A stretch of DNA of 64,000 bases from Pelotomaculum isophthalicicum JI (GTDB lineage Bacteria; Bacillota; Desulfotomaculia; Desulfotomaculales; Pelotomaculaceae): contig NZ_JAKOAV010000006.1 in assembly GCF_029478095.1 (NCBI RefSeq), positions 1 through 64,000 of the forward strand, written 5' to 3'. The position numbers and the translations under genes were made by a program. Below the pieces are notes generated by a model that was not told the DNA's origin, did not search any database, and saw only the letters and a program-made list of their open reading frames with translations. Every line of letters begins with the position of its first letter. The stretch's first letter is position 1. Below are positions 35,982 through 45,205 of the stretch, in pieces.

Positions 35982-37587
35982 TATCGAGGCTATGGCAAGC
36001 GAATATTTCCCCGAGTTTTCCGCTCAGGAAACCCCTGCTAAGAGTTCTTCTATTCAAGAATTTGCGCCAAACCCGGTGCCAATAAAGAATGCTTTTTCGG
36101 AGGAGGATTTCTTAAAAGCAATCCCGGACGCCCTGAAAACAGATGACATCAGGGTGTTTCCATCCATAACTGATCTCGATAAATATTATCAGGCGGCAAT
36201 TCAAGATGAATGGCAGCAGTTTTCCTTTCTTGAAAATGCCGGATCGATTTTATCGTCTAATCCCACCGGATCAGTTAATAATAATGAAACTCTTAATAAT
36301 TACCCGGCTCCCGGTGTAAGTATCGCACCAGTGATCGTTCCTTTAGCGGATTTTTCTTTTGAGCATTTTGACGTGAACGCTGTCCGCAGGGATTTCCCAA
36401 TATTATCGGAAAAAGTTAACGGTAAAAACCTGATCTGGCTGGATAACGCGGCGACAACCCAGAAACCCAAAAGCGTCATCGACCGGTTAGTCTATTTCTA
36501 TGAACATGAAAACTCGAACGTGCGCAGAGGGGCGCACACCCTTGCCGCCCGCTCGACAGATGCTTACGAGGGGGCAAGAGATACAGTAAGCAAGTTTCTT
36601 AACGCTCCTTCATCCTCGGAAATTGTTTTTGTCCGCGGGACAACCGAAGCGATCAATTTGGTCGCGCAGAGCTTTGGAAAATACAACCTTCAGAAAGATG
36701 ACGAGATTATCATCACCTGGCTTGAACATCACGCCAACATTGTTCCCTGGCAGATGCTTTGTTCTGAAACAGGAGCCAAACTTTGTGTTGTTCCCGTTGA
36801 CGAAACCGGTCAGGTGCTTTTGAATGAGTATGAAAAGCTGCTTAGCTCCAGAACGAAAATAGTCGCGGTTACTCATGTTTCCAATGCGCTGGGCACCATT
36901 GCCCCGGTAGCGGAAATGGCGCAGATGGCGCATCGATATGGAGCGAAAGTTTTAGTCGACGGAGCGCAGGCTGTTTCTCATTTGAAAGTGGATGTTCAGG
37001 CTTTAAACAGTGACTTCTATGTGTTCTCCGGACACAAGGTTTTCGGCCCGCCGGGGATAGGGGTTTTATATGCCAAACCTGAAATTTTGCATACTATGCG
37101 CCCTTATCATGGCGGCGGAAACATGATTTTTGATGTGACTTTTGAAAAAACTGTTTATCAGGACCCACCACACCGGTTTGAGGCGGGGACAGGGAATATC
37201 GCGGGCGCTGTCGGGCTTGGCGCCGCCATAGATTATGTTAATTCCCTGGGTATGGAAAATATCAGAAGATACGAGCATAATCTTCTGGAATACAGTATGG
37301 ACGCTTTAAAGCGCATACCCGGCTTAAGACTGATCGGTACGGCCAAAGAAAAAACAAGCGTGCTGTCCTTTGTCTTGGAAGGTTTCACCACGGAAGAAGT
37401 CGGCAGTGCCCTGAGCCAGGAAGGAATAGCTGTCCGGGCAGGCCATCACTGCGCCCAGCCGATTTTAAGGAGGTTCGGGCAAGAGAGCACCGTCAGGCCT
37501 TCACTGGCGTTTTACAACACATGTGAAGAAATAGACTTGCTGGTTTCAGCGCTCTGGAATTTAAAAAGCGGTCGTAATTTTGGTTAA
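35968..37587 (+). CDS. SufS-type cysteine desulfurase, encapsulin cargo protein
   Basis: About 539 aa from ATG 35968. Residues 1-130 are low-complexity and Pro/Ser/Asn-rich (IAPVIVPLADFSF near its end), the disordered domain used to enter family 2A shells. The rest is a SufS/CsdB-fold enzyme: DFPILSEKVNGKNLIWLDNA, EHHANIVPW, the PLP lysine in FSGHKVFGPPGIGVLY, and the catalytic Cys in RAGHHCAQPI. It releases cysteine sulfur as persulfide. In studied family 2A systems the shell stores the resulting elemental sulfur. Here the overlap with the shell gene suggests fixed stoichiometric coupling. Confidence 0.9.
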   Translation: MNITNIEAMASEYFPEFSAQETPAKSSSIQEFAPNPVPIKNAFSEEDFLKAIPDALKTDDIRVFPSITDLDKYYQAAIQDEWQQFSFLENAGSILSSNPTGSVNNNETLNNYPAPGVSIAPVIVPLADFSFEHFDVNAVRRDFPILSEKVNGKNLIWLDNAATTQKPKSVIDRLVYFYEHENSNVRRGAHTLAARSTDAYEGARDTVSKFLNAPSSSEIVFVRGTTEAINLVAQSFGKYNLQKDDEIIITWLEHHANIVPWQMLCSETGAKLCVVPVDETGQVLLNEYEKLLSSRTKIVAVTHVSNALGTIAPVAEMAQMAHRYGAKVLVDGAQAVSHLKVDVQALNSDFYVFSGHKVFGPPGIGVLYAKPEILHTMRPYHGGGNMIFDVTFEKTVYQDPPHRFEAGTGNIAGAVGLGAAIDYVNSLGMENIRRYEHNLLEYSMDALKRIPGLRLIGTAKEKTSVLSFVLEGFTTEEVGSALSQEGIAVRAGHHCAQPILRRFGQESTVRPSLAFYNTCEEIDLLVSALWNLKSGRNFG

Positions 37588-37865
37588 CGCGCTCTGATAA
37601 TGTTATGGAAGAAATAACGGGTTACAACTCCAAATAAATGTTTTTTAGTTAACCAAATAGTTCATGGGGGCGCAAATATAAAGAAGCTTTGATTGTTATA
37701 ATATCGCTTCTATTATTGGCGTAGCTGGTGTAGCTATACATCACATGTTACTTAACCATTTCTCTACCCCTGTTTACAAAGGCAAATAACTAAATATATG
37801 CGTAAATCACCGGAGGTTATTGACACCTGGTTCAACAAGAAGCATATTATTATTGAGGTGAAGTT

Positions 37866-38345
37866 ATGATTAATTTCAAGCCAATCGGCGTCATTCAATC
37901 TCCGTTTAAAAAACCGAAAGGAACACCTATTCAGACGACAGCGGCGCGGGACACTGCCGGTGTTATTGAAGTATACCCCGAGTATATTGAAGGGTTAAAG
38001 GATATTGAAGGGTTTTCTCACCTTATTTTGATTTACCATTTTCACTTGGCGAAAGAGTCTACTTTATTAGTGAAACCATTCCTGGACAATGAACTGCACG
38101 GAGTCTTCGCCACGCGCGCTCCTAGCAGGCCCAATGCTATTGGTTTTTCGGTAGTGCGTCTTGCTAAGGTTGAAGGCAATATACTCCACATTCTGGATGT
38201 AGATATTGTTAATGGGACTCCTCTTCTGGATATAAAACCTTATGTGGCAGAATTTGACGTCAGAGAAGCGGTCAAAATTGGGTGGTTTAAAAACAGTGTT
38301 CAAAAACTTTCATCTACAAGAGACGACGGGAGATTCGCAAAATAG
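37866..38345 (+). CDS. TrmO (TsaA/UPF0066) tRNA-m6t6A37 methyltransferase family
   Basis: 159 aa, beta-barrel UPF0066 domain. FKPIGVIQSPFK at the start, IEGFSHLILIYHFH, and the catalytic-loop segment TRAPSRPNAIGFSVV are the family signature. It uses AdoMet to methylate N6-threonylcarbamoyladenosine in tRNA. A GAGGTG site precedes ATG 37866. The 278 bp before it contain no gene I can support, although a short hydrophobic frame near 37690-37740 may be a remnant. Confidence 0.86.
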   Translation: MINFKPIGVIQSPFKKPKGTPIQTTAARDTAGVIEVYPEYIEGLKDIEGFSHLILIYHFHLAKESTLLVKPFLDNELHGVFATRAPSRPNAIGFSVVRLAKVEGNILHILDVDIVNGTPLLDIKPYVAEFDVREAVKIGWFKNSVQKLSSTRDDGRFAK

Positions 38346-38382
38346 ATCGCAGGGCATGCCTGGGTTGTTCTAGAGAGGCAAA

Positions 38383-38630
38383 ATGAATTACGTAATTGTT
38401 GAAAACGGGATAAATAAGTACATTGAATTTATTTCGGCTGCCTTTCCATTGAACACCGAACAAGATGCCTTGGATCTGGTGGCCTTATGCGGAGAAAAAC
38501 CGCGGTTATTATTCCTGAGCAATTTGTTATTAAAGGTAAATTAAGGGACATGATTTCGGAAACAAACAAAGGAAATCACTTTAGGATTTTTAAAACCCGG
38601 GAAGACGCGGAAATCTGGCTTACCAACTAA
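38383..38630 (+). pseudogene. DUF4180 gene with internal out-of-frame deletion
   Basis: The first frame from ATG 38383 (YIEFISAAFPLNTEQDALDL, then VALCGE) matches the DUF4180 N-terminus. It is then shifted. In another frame the DNA gives AVIIPEQFVIKGKLRDM, SETNKGNHF and FKTREDAEIWL, the C-terminus, stopping at 38630. About 40 middle residues are missing. The domain has no known function. Confidence 0.75.
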
Positions 38631-38754
38631 GAAAAGAAGTTCGATAGTGAATTCGAAATCACTCGAAAATGCTCAGAAATTATCTCCTGAACCTTAATAA
38701 ATACTATATAATAAATTAGGAAAAGCTTTAATGGATCAGGAGAGAGTGATTTCA

Positions 38755-39867
38755 ATGTCCAAAAACATCTCAAAGTATCCTGTACTCGTCTTGCTTGGGC
38801 TTCTGGTTATTGTCTTATGCTCTGCATCGTCAGAAGCCTTTTCTTCCAAAAGATCTGATTCTCACCGTATTTTCCTGCAATATCTTCAGGCCTATGGACC
38901 TGATTCTTATTCTGACTACCGCAAGCAACTTTCCCTGGTAACAGACAGCACCAATGGTATTACCGCGGTTTCGCCCAACTGGTATCACTTAAATAATTCC
39001 GCCGACGGGACTTTCACCGGTCCCTGGGAACTTTCCAGCGGCAACTATAATCAGCTGGTTGCCGTTGCCCATCATCGCGGTTTTGAAGTTTTACCGCTGA
39101 TTGCGGCGGACTGGGACGATACAGGAAAGATGACCTTGTATAATGTGCTAAGCCAAAAGACCTCCCGTTTAAATTTAGTTAATCAAATAGTTGGAATGAT
39201 CACCTCTTCAGGGGCGGACGGGGTCGTGATTGATTTTGAGTATATGAGCGGTTCCACCGGACCTTTTCTCACGCAATTCATGCTGGAACTCTCCTCCGAA
39301 CTACATGCCCGGGATAAATTGCTTGTGGAAGCCGTGCCGTCACGCACGTCTACAAGCAGATCTTACACAGCGTTTGACTACCAAAGCCTGTCCCTGGCAG
39401 TGGACTATCTAGCAATTATGACATATGATTACAGTACCTCCGAGCCTGGGCCCATTGCTCCTCCTGACTGGATCAAACGAGTCCTGGACTACGCCCGGGC
39501 TCAGCATGTAGCCATGGACAAAGTTCTTCTTGGCCTTCCATACTACGGCCGGGACTGGGCGTCAACAGGTTCCACGTACGAGGCGCATGCTCTGGGTCTG
39601 GCCCAGGCATTGAGCAGGTCAGCGGAATATTCCGCCTCGATCGAACGGGAAACAACACAAGCAGACCTAGTGGGCATACCTCATTACAGCTATCAGGATG
39701 AGAGCGGAACGCAGCATTTTGTTTATTATGATGACTATGACAGTTGGCGGGCCAAGCTGGGTTTTCTGGATGAATATAACCTTGGAGGCGTCCACTGTTG
39801 GTCCGTCATGTGGCTGAATGACAATACAGCCCGCTCGCTATTTTCCCTGCTGCGCGAACTGTCATAA
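38755..39867 (+). CDS. Glycoside hydrolase family 18 (spore-lytic / chitinase-like)
   Basis: About 370 aa from ATG 38755; an AGGAGAG site is near, and ATG 38731 is a less likely start. A signal peptide (residues 5-30, LLVIVLCSASSEAFS) is followed by one GH18 TIM barrel. The catalytic motif DGVVIDFEYM (DxxDxE) is around residue 165 and LAIMTYDYS follows. Bacterial homologues (SleL/YdhD/YaaH group) cut the peptidoglycan of the spore cortex. No LysM domains are seen, so this one is exported but lacks the usual spore-binding modules. Confidence 0.87.
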   Translation: MSKNISKYPVLVLLGLLVIVLCSASSEAFSSKRSDSHRIFLQYLQAYGPDSYSDYRKQLSLVTDSTNGITAVSPNWYHLNNSADGTFTGPWELSSGNYNQLVAVAHHRGFEVLPLIAADWDDTGKMTLYNVLSQKTSRLNLVNQIVGMITSSGADGVVIDFEYMSGSTGPFLTQFMLELSSELHARDKLLVEAVPSRTSTSRSYTAFDYQSLSLAVDYLAIMTYDYSTSEPGPIAPPDWIKRVLDYARAQHVAMDKVLLGLPYYGRDWASTGSTYEAHALGLAQALSRSAEYSASIERETTQADLVGIPHYSYQDESGTQHFVYYDDYDSWRAKLGFLDEYNLGGVHCWSVMWLNDNTARSLFSLLRELS

Positions 39868-39898
39868 ACTGAGGTTTAGCAGTACACTTGAGGAGGAT

Positions 39899-41083
39899 AT
39901 GATTTTGATCTCTCATCTTGAACACCTCGAAAAGATTAGACAGAACCTGCCCGCGACACAAAATATTGTGTATATGAATACCGGCACCACTGGTCCTTTG
40001 CCTGTAACGGCCATACAAGCTGTTCAAGAAGCTCAACAAGCTGAGTTGTATAATGGAAGGATTAATAAAGAAGTAGTGCAACTTAAAAAACGGGCCAAGC
40101 TCGAAACCAGACAATTGCTTGCTGAATTAATTAAGGCTAATAATGATGAGATCGTCTTAACCAGAAACACCACAGAAGGCATTAACCTGATCATCTCAGG
40201 GATTAAGTGGCAGCCGGAGGACGAAGTGATTACTACCAATATTGAACATGCCGCCGTGCTGCTGCCGCTCTTTTTACTTAATCAGAGATATGGAGTCAGC
40301 ATAAAAACAGCCCGGGTAGACGGTAATCCGCTAAGAGCGTTCAAAGAACTGATAAGTCCCCACACCAGGCTTATCGCCATTTCCCACGTTTCTTACAGCA
40401 CCGGGGAACTGTTGCCTATACAGGAAATCGCTCAGTTAGCCCACCAACACGGGATTCCGGTACTAATCGACGGCGCCCAGGCTGTTGGCGCCATACCGGT
40501 AGATATAAGCGAATTGGGAGTGGACTTTTACAGTTTCTCCGGTCAGAAGTGGCTTTGCGGCCCGGAGGGCACCGGCGCCCTTTATATCCGCCAGGAGCGG
40601 TTAAATGACCTGCACCCGGCATATATCGGATATGCATCGGTAGAACATTTCGACCCGGAGGGGTCTTTTAGCTTTCACAGCACTGCCCGCCGCTTTGAGT
40701 TTGCCACAACAAATACGCCGTCACTGCTCGGCCAAGGGGCCAGTATCCGTTGGCTTACCGAATATGTTGGTCTGGACTGGGCTTTTGACCGGATCAAGAC
40801 TCTTCATCACTTGACCAGACAGGAATTGGCGACTGTTACGGACGTTACAGTCTTGACTCCTGCAGCGGCGGCCGGCTTGATTAGTTTTCAGCTGAACGGG
40901 GTGGAACCGCAGCAATTAGTCAAGACTTTGGCCAGTCAAGGCATTATTATTCGCACAATCAAAGAGTTAAATTGTGTCCGGGCTTCCATCGGTTTTTTCA
41001 ATACCGAAGAAGAAGTAGAGTGTTTGGTTAAAGCTGTCAGGCAAGCGCGAAGAAAAGCATGTTCCCATTCAGTGTGCCGGTAG
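39899..41083 (+). CDS. Class V aminotransferase / cysteine desulfurase-like protein
   Basis: About 394 aa. ATG 39899 and TTG 39905 are both possible; AGGAGG is two and eight bases upstream respectively, so the TTG has the better spacing. VYMNTGTTGPLP is typical of the CsdA/isopenicillin-epimerase-like group. EHAAVLLPL and the PLP lysine in FSGQKWLCGPEGTGALY follow. The C-terminal half has INCVRAS-like NCVRASIGFFN in place of the SufS Cys loop (RAGHHC). It could be a desulfurase, a selenocysteine lyase or an aminotransferase. It is followed by a strong terminator. Confidence 0.85.
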   Translation: MILISHLEHLEKIRQNLPATQNIVYMNTGTTGPLPVTAIQAVQEAQQAELYNGRINKEVVQLKKRAKLETRQLLAELIKANNDEIVLTRNTTEGINLIISGIKWQPEDEVITTNIEHAAVLLPLFLLNQRYGVSIKTARVDGNPLRAFKELISPHTRLIAISHVSYSTGELLPIQEIAQLAHQHGIPVLIDGAQAVGAIPVDISELGVDFYSFSGQKWLCGPEGTGALYIRQERLNDLHPAYIGYASVEHFDPEGSFSFHSTARRFEFATTNTPSLLGQGASIRWLTEYVGLDWAFDRIKTLHHLTRQELATVTDVTVLTPAAAAGLISFQLNGVEPQQLVKTLASQGIIIRTIKELNCVRASIGFFNTEEEVECLVKAVRQARRKACSHSVCR

Positions 41084-41163
41084 AAGACGCCCTTCCTGGC
41101 GCTCACAGCCAGATCACCATTTGCTCACAAAAACCTCATAAAATATTTCCCTTAAACCCCAAG

Positions 41164-41196
41164 AAAGGACCTGGTTACTTGCTAACCAGGTCCTTT
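41164..41196 (+). terminator. Rho-independent terminator
   Basis: A 14-bp perfect stem (41164-41177 with 41183-41196), followed by T-rich sequence. The same hairpin, slightly diverged, recurs at 57.00-57.04 kb in the hydrogenase-flank scar. Confidence 0.88.
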
Positions 41197-41290
41197 CCCT
41201 TGCGTGGATATTTGCGAAGTTTTCGTAACATATTTGCATAAAATATAGCGTATTTTCATGTTATTAATTAATTTGAATAGGAGTTATCGC

Positions 41291-42256
41291 ATGCAAAAAG
41301 AGGAGTTTTCCCAAATATGCCGTGAGTTGTCGTCCGGCAGCAACCACGCCCTTTCCGGGGCAATTTTGCCCGTAGTTGAAGAACATCTGGCCTTCCACAA
41401 TAAAAAGAAGCTGCCGGTGATCTGGCTTGAGACCAACGACAGCGGTGACAACAATATAGCTTTTATGAACACTACTTACCCCTATTTGGGCCGGGTTTTC
41501 ACGGAAATGATCGATCTGCTTTACAGCAACACCTTCATGGCCGCCCAGGGTAGGGGGGCGCTCAGCATTCTTGAGCAGGTTTCTGAAACATACAAAGGGA
41601 AATTCACTTTGATTGTTGAGGGAGCCATACCAAAAAAGGACAACGGTCTGTACAACGCCATCGCCCGCACTGAAACCCGTTTCATTACCGCCCTTGAAGC
41701 GGTAACCCGGCTGGGCGAGATGGCTGAATATGTCGTCGCCATCGGTACCTGCGCCAGCTTTGGCGGACCTACCGCGGCCCGGCCCAATCTTACCGGCAGC
41801 GCAGGCGTACGTGACGTGCTGGACAGGGAAGTGATCAACGTCAGTGGCTGTCCGGTCAATCCCGATTGGTTCGTGGGAACCCTGGCCCACCTTTTAATGT
41901 ATGGCAGGCCGGATCTTGACAAATTGGGCCGCCCCACCCTATTTTACGGTTTTACGGTGCACAGGCACTGCCAGCGGCGCTCTTACTTTGACAATAAAGA
42001 TTTTGCCAAAAAGCTCGGTGACATCGAATGCATGTTTTCACTCGGGTGTATGGGTCCCCGCACAAGCGCCGACTGCCCGTACAGGCAGTGGATAAATCAT
42101 GTAAGCTGGCCGGTCAAGGCCAACACCCCTTGCATAGGTTGCACCAATGAGGATTTCCCGGACGGCTCCTCGCCCTTTTTTACTCCAATGCCTAAAAAAA
42201 GCACAGGTAAAGAAAGTGGTAAAAACACTTCGAGCCAGGGAGGAGCCAAACTATGA
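41291..42256 (+). CDS. [NiFe] hydrogenase small subunit with altered proximal cluster site
   Basis: About 321 aa from ATG 41291 (GGAG). There is no Tat signal, so it is cytoplasmic. The medial and distal clusters are intact: HRHCQRRS, LGCMGPRTSADCP and PCIGCTNEDFPD. Two proximal ligands remain (GTCASFGG and SGCPVNPDW). The usual N-terminal CxxC (ECTGCS in standard enzymes) is replaced here by NDSGDN in VIWLETNDSGDN, that is DxxD. Actinobacterial-type and Huc-type enzymes keep Cys at the first position and Asp at the second (CDGD). Two Asp are more extreme. It overlaps the large subunit gene by 4 bp. Confidence 0.92.
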   Translation: MQKEEFSQICRELSSGSNHALSGAILPVVEEHLAFHNKKKLPVIWLETNDSGDNNIAFMNTTYPYLGRVFTEMIDLLYSNTFMAAQGRGALSILEQVSETYKGKFTLIVEGAIPKKDNGLYNAIARTETRFITALEAVTRLGEMAEYVVAIGTCASFGGPTAARPNLTGSAGVRDVLDREVINVSGCPVNPDWFVGTLAHLLMYGRPDLDKLGRPTLFYGFTVHRHCQRRSYFDNKDFAKKLGDIECMFSLGCMGPRTSADCPYRQWINHVSWPVKANTPCIGCTNEDFPDGSSPFFTPMPKKSTGKESGKNTSSQGGAKL

Positions 42257-43650
42257 GCAAACAGCGAGTTATGTTCAGTCCCGTCACCCGCCTGAGCGGC
42301 CTGTTATCCGTTGACGTGATGCTTGAAAACGGGCGGGTGACAGAAGCAAACGCCAGCGGCACCATGTTCAGGGGTTACGAGTGGATCATGCGTGACCGGC
42401 ACGTCACTGACGCGGTATATTTGACCCAGCGGATCTGCGGTATTTGTTCACTGTCTCACGGGGCAGTGGCAAGTTACCTGCTGGATGAGCTTTATGATAA
42501 TGAACTGGAAGATAATGCCCAATATTTGCGTAATATAATGTTTGCCGCAGATTTTTTGCAAAACCATATTAAGCACTTTTATTTGTTCAGCCTGCCTGAC
42601 TTTATAAAAATGCCGGAACGCCCTCCCTTCCACGGGCAAAACCCTGCTGACACCCGCCTTAATCCCGAAGATAACCAGCGCCTGGCGGGGCATTACTTCG
42701 AAGCGGTTAAGGCGGCCCAGGAAAGCCACCAAATCCTGGCCTTATTTGGCGGCAAAGCGCCCCACCAGCATAGTTTTGTCCACGGCGGCGTAACGGTAGC
42801 TCCTACAGCGGATAAAATTGAACAGGCGCTGGCACTGATCGGCAATATCAGTGAATTTGTTAAAAGCAGGATGGTTCCCGATACCGAGTTGATAACGCGG
42901 GTTTACAGCGACTATTTTAGAATAGGAATAACTCCCTGGCAATTTTTATCTTTTGGCTTATTCAGATTCGGCGCTAAAAATGAAATGTTTTTGTGGCGAA
43001 GCGGCGTACTGGCGGATGGCCAGTTATACCCTCCACAGCTGGCACTGATCAGCGAGGACATAACCAGTTCCTGGTTTGATAAAACCGGCGCTGAAGAAAT
43101 AAAGCCGGATCCTTTTAAACCGGGCGCTTATACCTGGGTGAAATCAGTGCGGTACGCGGGACGTTATTTTCAAGTGGGTCCGCTTGCCCGCATGATAATC
43201 AACGGGTTTTATAAAGGCGGCACCGCGACGATGGATAGAATCTACGCCCGCACGCTGGAAACCCTTTTGCTAACCGAATTGGTCCAGGAATGGCTGAAAG
43301 ATCTGAAGCCCAGTCATCCCCCCGTCAACCAAAAAAGTACTCCGGTAAAAAAAGAGGTGACCGCCGTCACGGACGCCATGCGGGGCGCACTCCTCCATAC
43401 CGCGCTCATTGAAGACGAAAAAGTTGTGAAATACAACATTATTACCCCGACGGTTTGGAATTTTTCGCCCAAAGACGGACACGGCGGCCGCGGGCCGCTG
43501 GAAAACGCGCTGGTGGGAACCGAAATACCCGGCCAGGACATGCTTTTCACGATTCTTGGCCGGACCATCCGTTCGTTCGACCCTTGCATATCCTGTGCGA
43601 CCCACCTCCTTGACTGCAAGGGCAGCGTAAAAGCCAAGGTGGTTTATTAA
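42253..43650 (+). CDS. [NiFe] hydrogenase large subunit
   Basis: 465 aa. The L1 motif RICGICSLSHG (about residues 61-71) and the L2 motif DPCISCATH (near the C-terminus) supply the four Cys of the Ni-Fe site. A 14-residue tail (LLDCKGSVKAKVVY) follows the His where the maturation protease cuts. No maturation (hyp) or protease gene is in the window. The ATG overlaps the small subunit stop (ATGA). The electron partner is unknown. Confidence 0.94.
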   Translation: MSKQRVMFSPVTRLSGLLSVDVMLENGRVTEANASGTMFRGYEWIMRDRHVTDAVYLTQRICGICSLSHGAVASYLLDELYDNELEDNAQYLRNIMFAADFLQNHIKHFYLFSLPDFIKMPERPPFHGQNPADTRLNPEDNQRLAGHYFEAVKAAQESHQILALFGGKAPHQHSFVHGGVTVAPTADKIEQALALIGNISEFVKSRMVPDTELITRVYSDYFRIGITPWQFLSFGLFRFGAKNEMFLWRSGVLADGQLYPPQLALISEDITSSWFDKTGAEEIKPDPFKPGAYTWVKSVRYAGRYFQVGPLARMIINGFYKGGTATMDRIYARTLETLLLTELVQEWLKDLKPSHPPVNQKSTPVKKEVTAVTDAMRGALLHTALIEDEKVVKYNIITPTVWNFSPKDGHGGRGPLENALVGTEIPGQDMLFTILGRTIRSFDPCISCATHLLDCKGSVKAKVVY

Positions 43651-43740
43651 TTTAATTACTGCTTTAAAGCAATATCCTTTAAAAAGCTTAACTTCTTTTT
43701 AAATGTCACCCTAATAAAAATAATAAAAAGAATTAAAGGG

Positions 43741-44112
43741 ATAAATGAAGAAGTTACTGACCTGGAGGAGTGCATATCTTTGGTAGAGATGCACCATATG
43801 GAACTATTGGCGAAAACAATCAGGCTATTAGGTGTGGACCCGCGTTCCCGAGTGCTCCGGAACAACCAAGAAATATACTGGAATGCCGCTTATGTCTACT
43901 ACGGCTATAGTGTGTGCGACAAGCTGGCGGCCGACATCGCGTCTAAATGGGCTGCCATCGTGGCCTACCGCGATCATCAACAAAGGATTGGCGCTCCATA
44001 CATCAAAGAGCTTTTGGAAAGGAGCATCCGGGATGAATATCACCACATCGTTTATTTAATGAGGCTATGCAGAAATACTGCAAGTAGTGATAATATCACT
44101 TTAAAATATTAA
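43741..44112 (+). pseudogene. Ferritin-like diiron-carboxylate protein, 5'-truncated
   Basis: The readable frame NEEVTDLEECISLVEMHHME, then WAAIVAYRDHQ and RDEYHHIVYLMR, has the ExxH and ExxH-like iron ligands of ferritin-like proteins. The N-terminal helices are missing and no ATG precedes it. TTG 43780 has a chance GGAGGAG nine bases upstream, so a short product of about 110 aa is possible. The break is in the 3' flank of the hydrogenase operon. Confidence 0.65.
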
Positions 44113-44141
44113 GGTGGCTATTAGCCACCTTAATATTTTAA
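44101..44141 (+). terminator. Perfect 41-bp palindrome / terminator
   Basis: 20-bp arms (44101-44120 with 44122-44141) pair without mismatch around one central base. It overlaps the stop codon of the ferritin-like remnant. AT-rich ends with a GC-rich centre give a terminator shape in both directions. Confidence 0.8.
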
Positions 44142-44268
44142 AAGATACCCCAATTATTCTATCAATTTATTATAGAAGCTTCCAAGCAACATTCGGTGTT
44201 ATGTCTGGTAATGGTAAAACCATGTGCGATTCAGCTATTGTATCGCAGCTAAACATGTGCCGTATCAG

Positions 44269-44430
44269 TTACTTGGCGTCCTTTCTGCTTCTAAAGGTAT
44301 GGCAGCAAGTCCCGGCCGATGTTTCCACCTTGTTGTCACCACTAGACCGGACCTCAATGCTGTCAGCGTGACACTCATGCTTGTTGTTATAGTGACACTC
44401 CTCGCACATACATCTCATTACTCTGGACAT
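44269..44430 (-). CDS. DUF1540 domain-containing protein (small Cys-rich)
   Basis: 53 aa from ATG 44430, preceded by GAAGGAAGGGGG. CMCEECHYNNKHECHADSIEV and a final CCHTF give the DUF1540 pattern (CxxxCxYN...CxAxxIxV...CxTF), quoted here in part. It probably binds a metal ion. The function of the domain is unknown. It is on the opposite strand to its neighbours. Confidence 0.78.
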   Translation of the reverse strand: MSRVMRCMCEECHYNNKHECHADSIEVRSSGDNKVETSAGTCCHTFRSRKDAK

Positions 44431-44637
44431 ACCAATTAACCCCCTTCCTTCAGCAGATTTGTTATGCAATATTAATATGTCTCTGTAAGCGTTAAGTTTA
44501 TCCTGTCAACAGAATCATTATTACTGAGAAATCCCATTAAAAAACTATTCTTTGAACCAAGAATATATCTACTGTGAAATGGGATAATATTTTTGAAAGC
44601 ATGAATTAGATATTTTGGATCAAAGGAGTAAAAATTC

Positions 44638-45150
44638 GTGGAAAAACTTTTACATACTATCTCCGGTTTTTTACACATTCTAGCTGCGGTAACCTGGATC
44701 GGAAGTATGATTTATAGCCAATTCGCAGTGGCTCCCGCCCTAAAGCACCTTGGCGCTCCGAAAGCCAGCGCTATCAACATGATTGCCACGGGGCATTTTT
44801 CTCCTCTGACCTGGACCAGTCTGGTGGTTCTAATTGTCACTGGTACCTATGCTACCATCGACAAAGCAGAAAAACTCACCCCCTTTTTTCAGCAGCCGGC
44901 AGGCATCGTACTATTCATAAAATTGTTATTAGTGGCGGCGCTAATCGTGATCCTGCTAGTGCAGATTTATAATTACGGGCCCAAAATGAAAAAACTGATC
45001 AATCCAGCCACTCCCAAAAATCAGGGTGCGCATAACCTGTCCGAAGTAACTGATCCTAAACTGCAACAGATGCTTAAAGGTATGGAAATGGCCGCCCGTA
45101 ATAATTATAGTACTCTATCCCAGAAGATGAGCAATCTTGGTATAGTATAG
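44638..45150 (+). CDS. CopD-like integral membrane protein
   Basis: 170 aa from GTG 44638 (AAAGGAG upstream). There are four hydrophobic stretches: residues 8-30 with HILAAVTWIGSMIYSQF, about 55-75, about 88-115, and a shorter one. HxxxAxxWxG as in CopD/DUF2269 proteins is visible at the N-terminus. The C-terminal 55 residues are hydrophilic. A heme- or copper-related role is possible by fold only. Confidence 0.72.
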   Translation: MEKLLHTISGFLHILAAVTWIGSMIYSQFAVAPALKHLGAPKASAINMIATGHFSPLTWTSLVVLIVTGTYATIDKAEKLTPFFQQPAGIVLFIKLLLVAALIVILLVQIYNYGPKMKKLINPATPKNQGAHNLSEVTDPKLQQMLKGMEMAARNNYSTLSQKMSNLGIV

Positions 45151-45205
45151 AAGAAAAAGTATAAAAAACTATTTTATACTAATAACAATGGAAGGGGTAA
45201 TATTA

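Noticed and set aside
39899-41083. Class V enzyme considered as a second encapsulin cargo
   Set aside because: It lacks the long disordered N-terminal domain of the cargo gene and stands 2.3 kb away behind unrelated genes.
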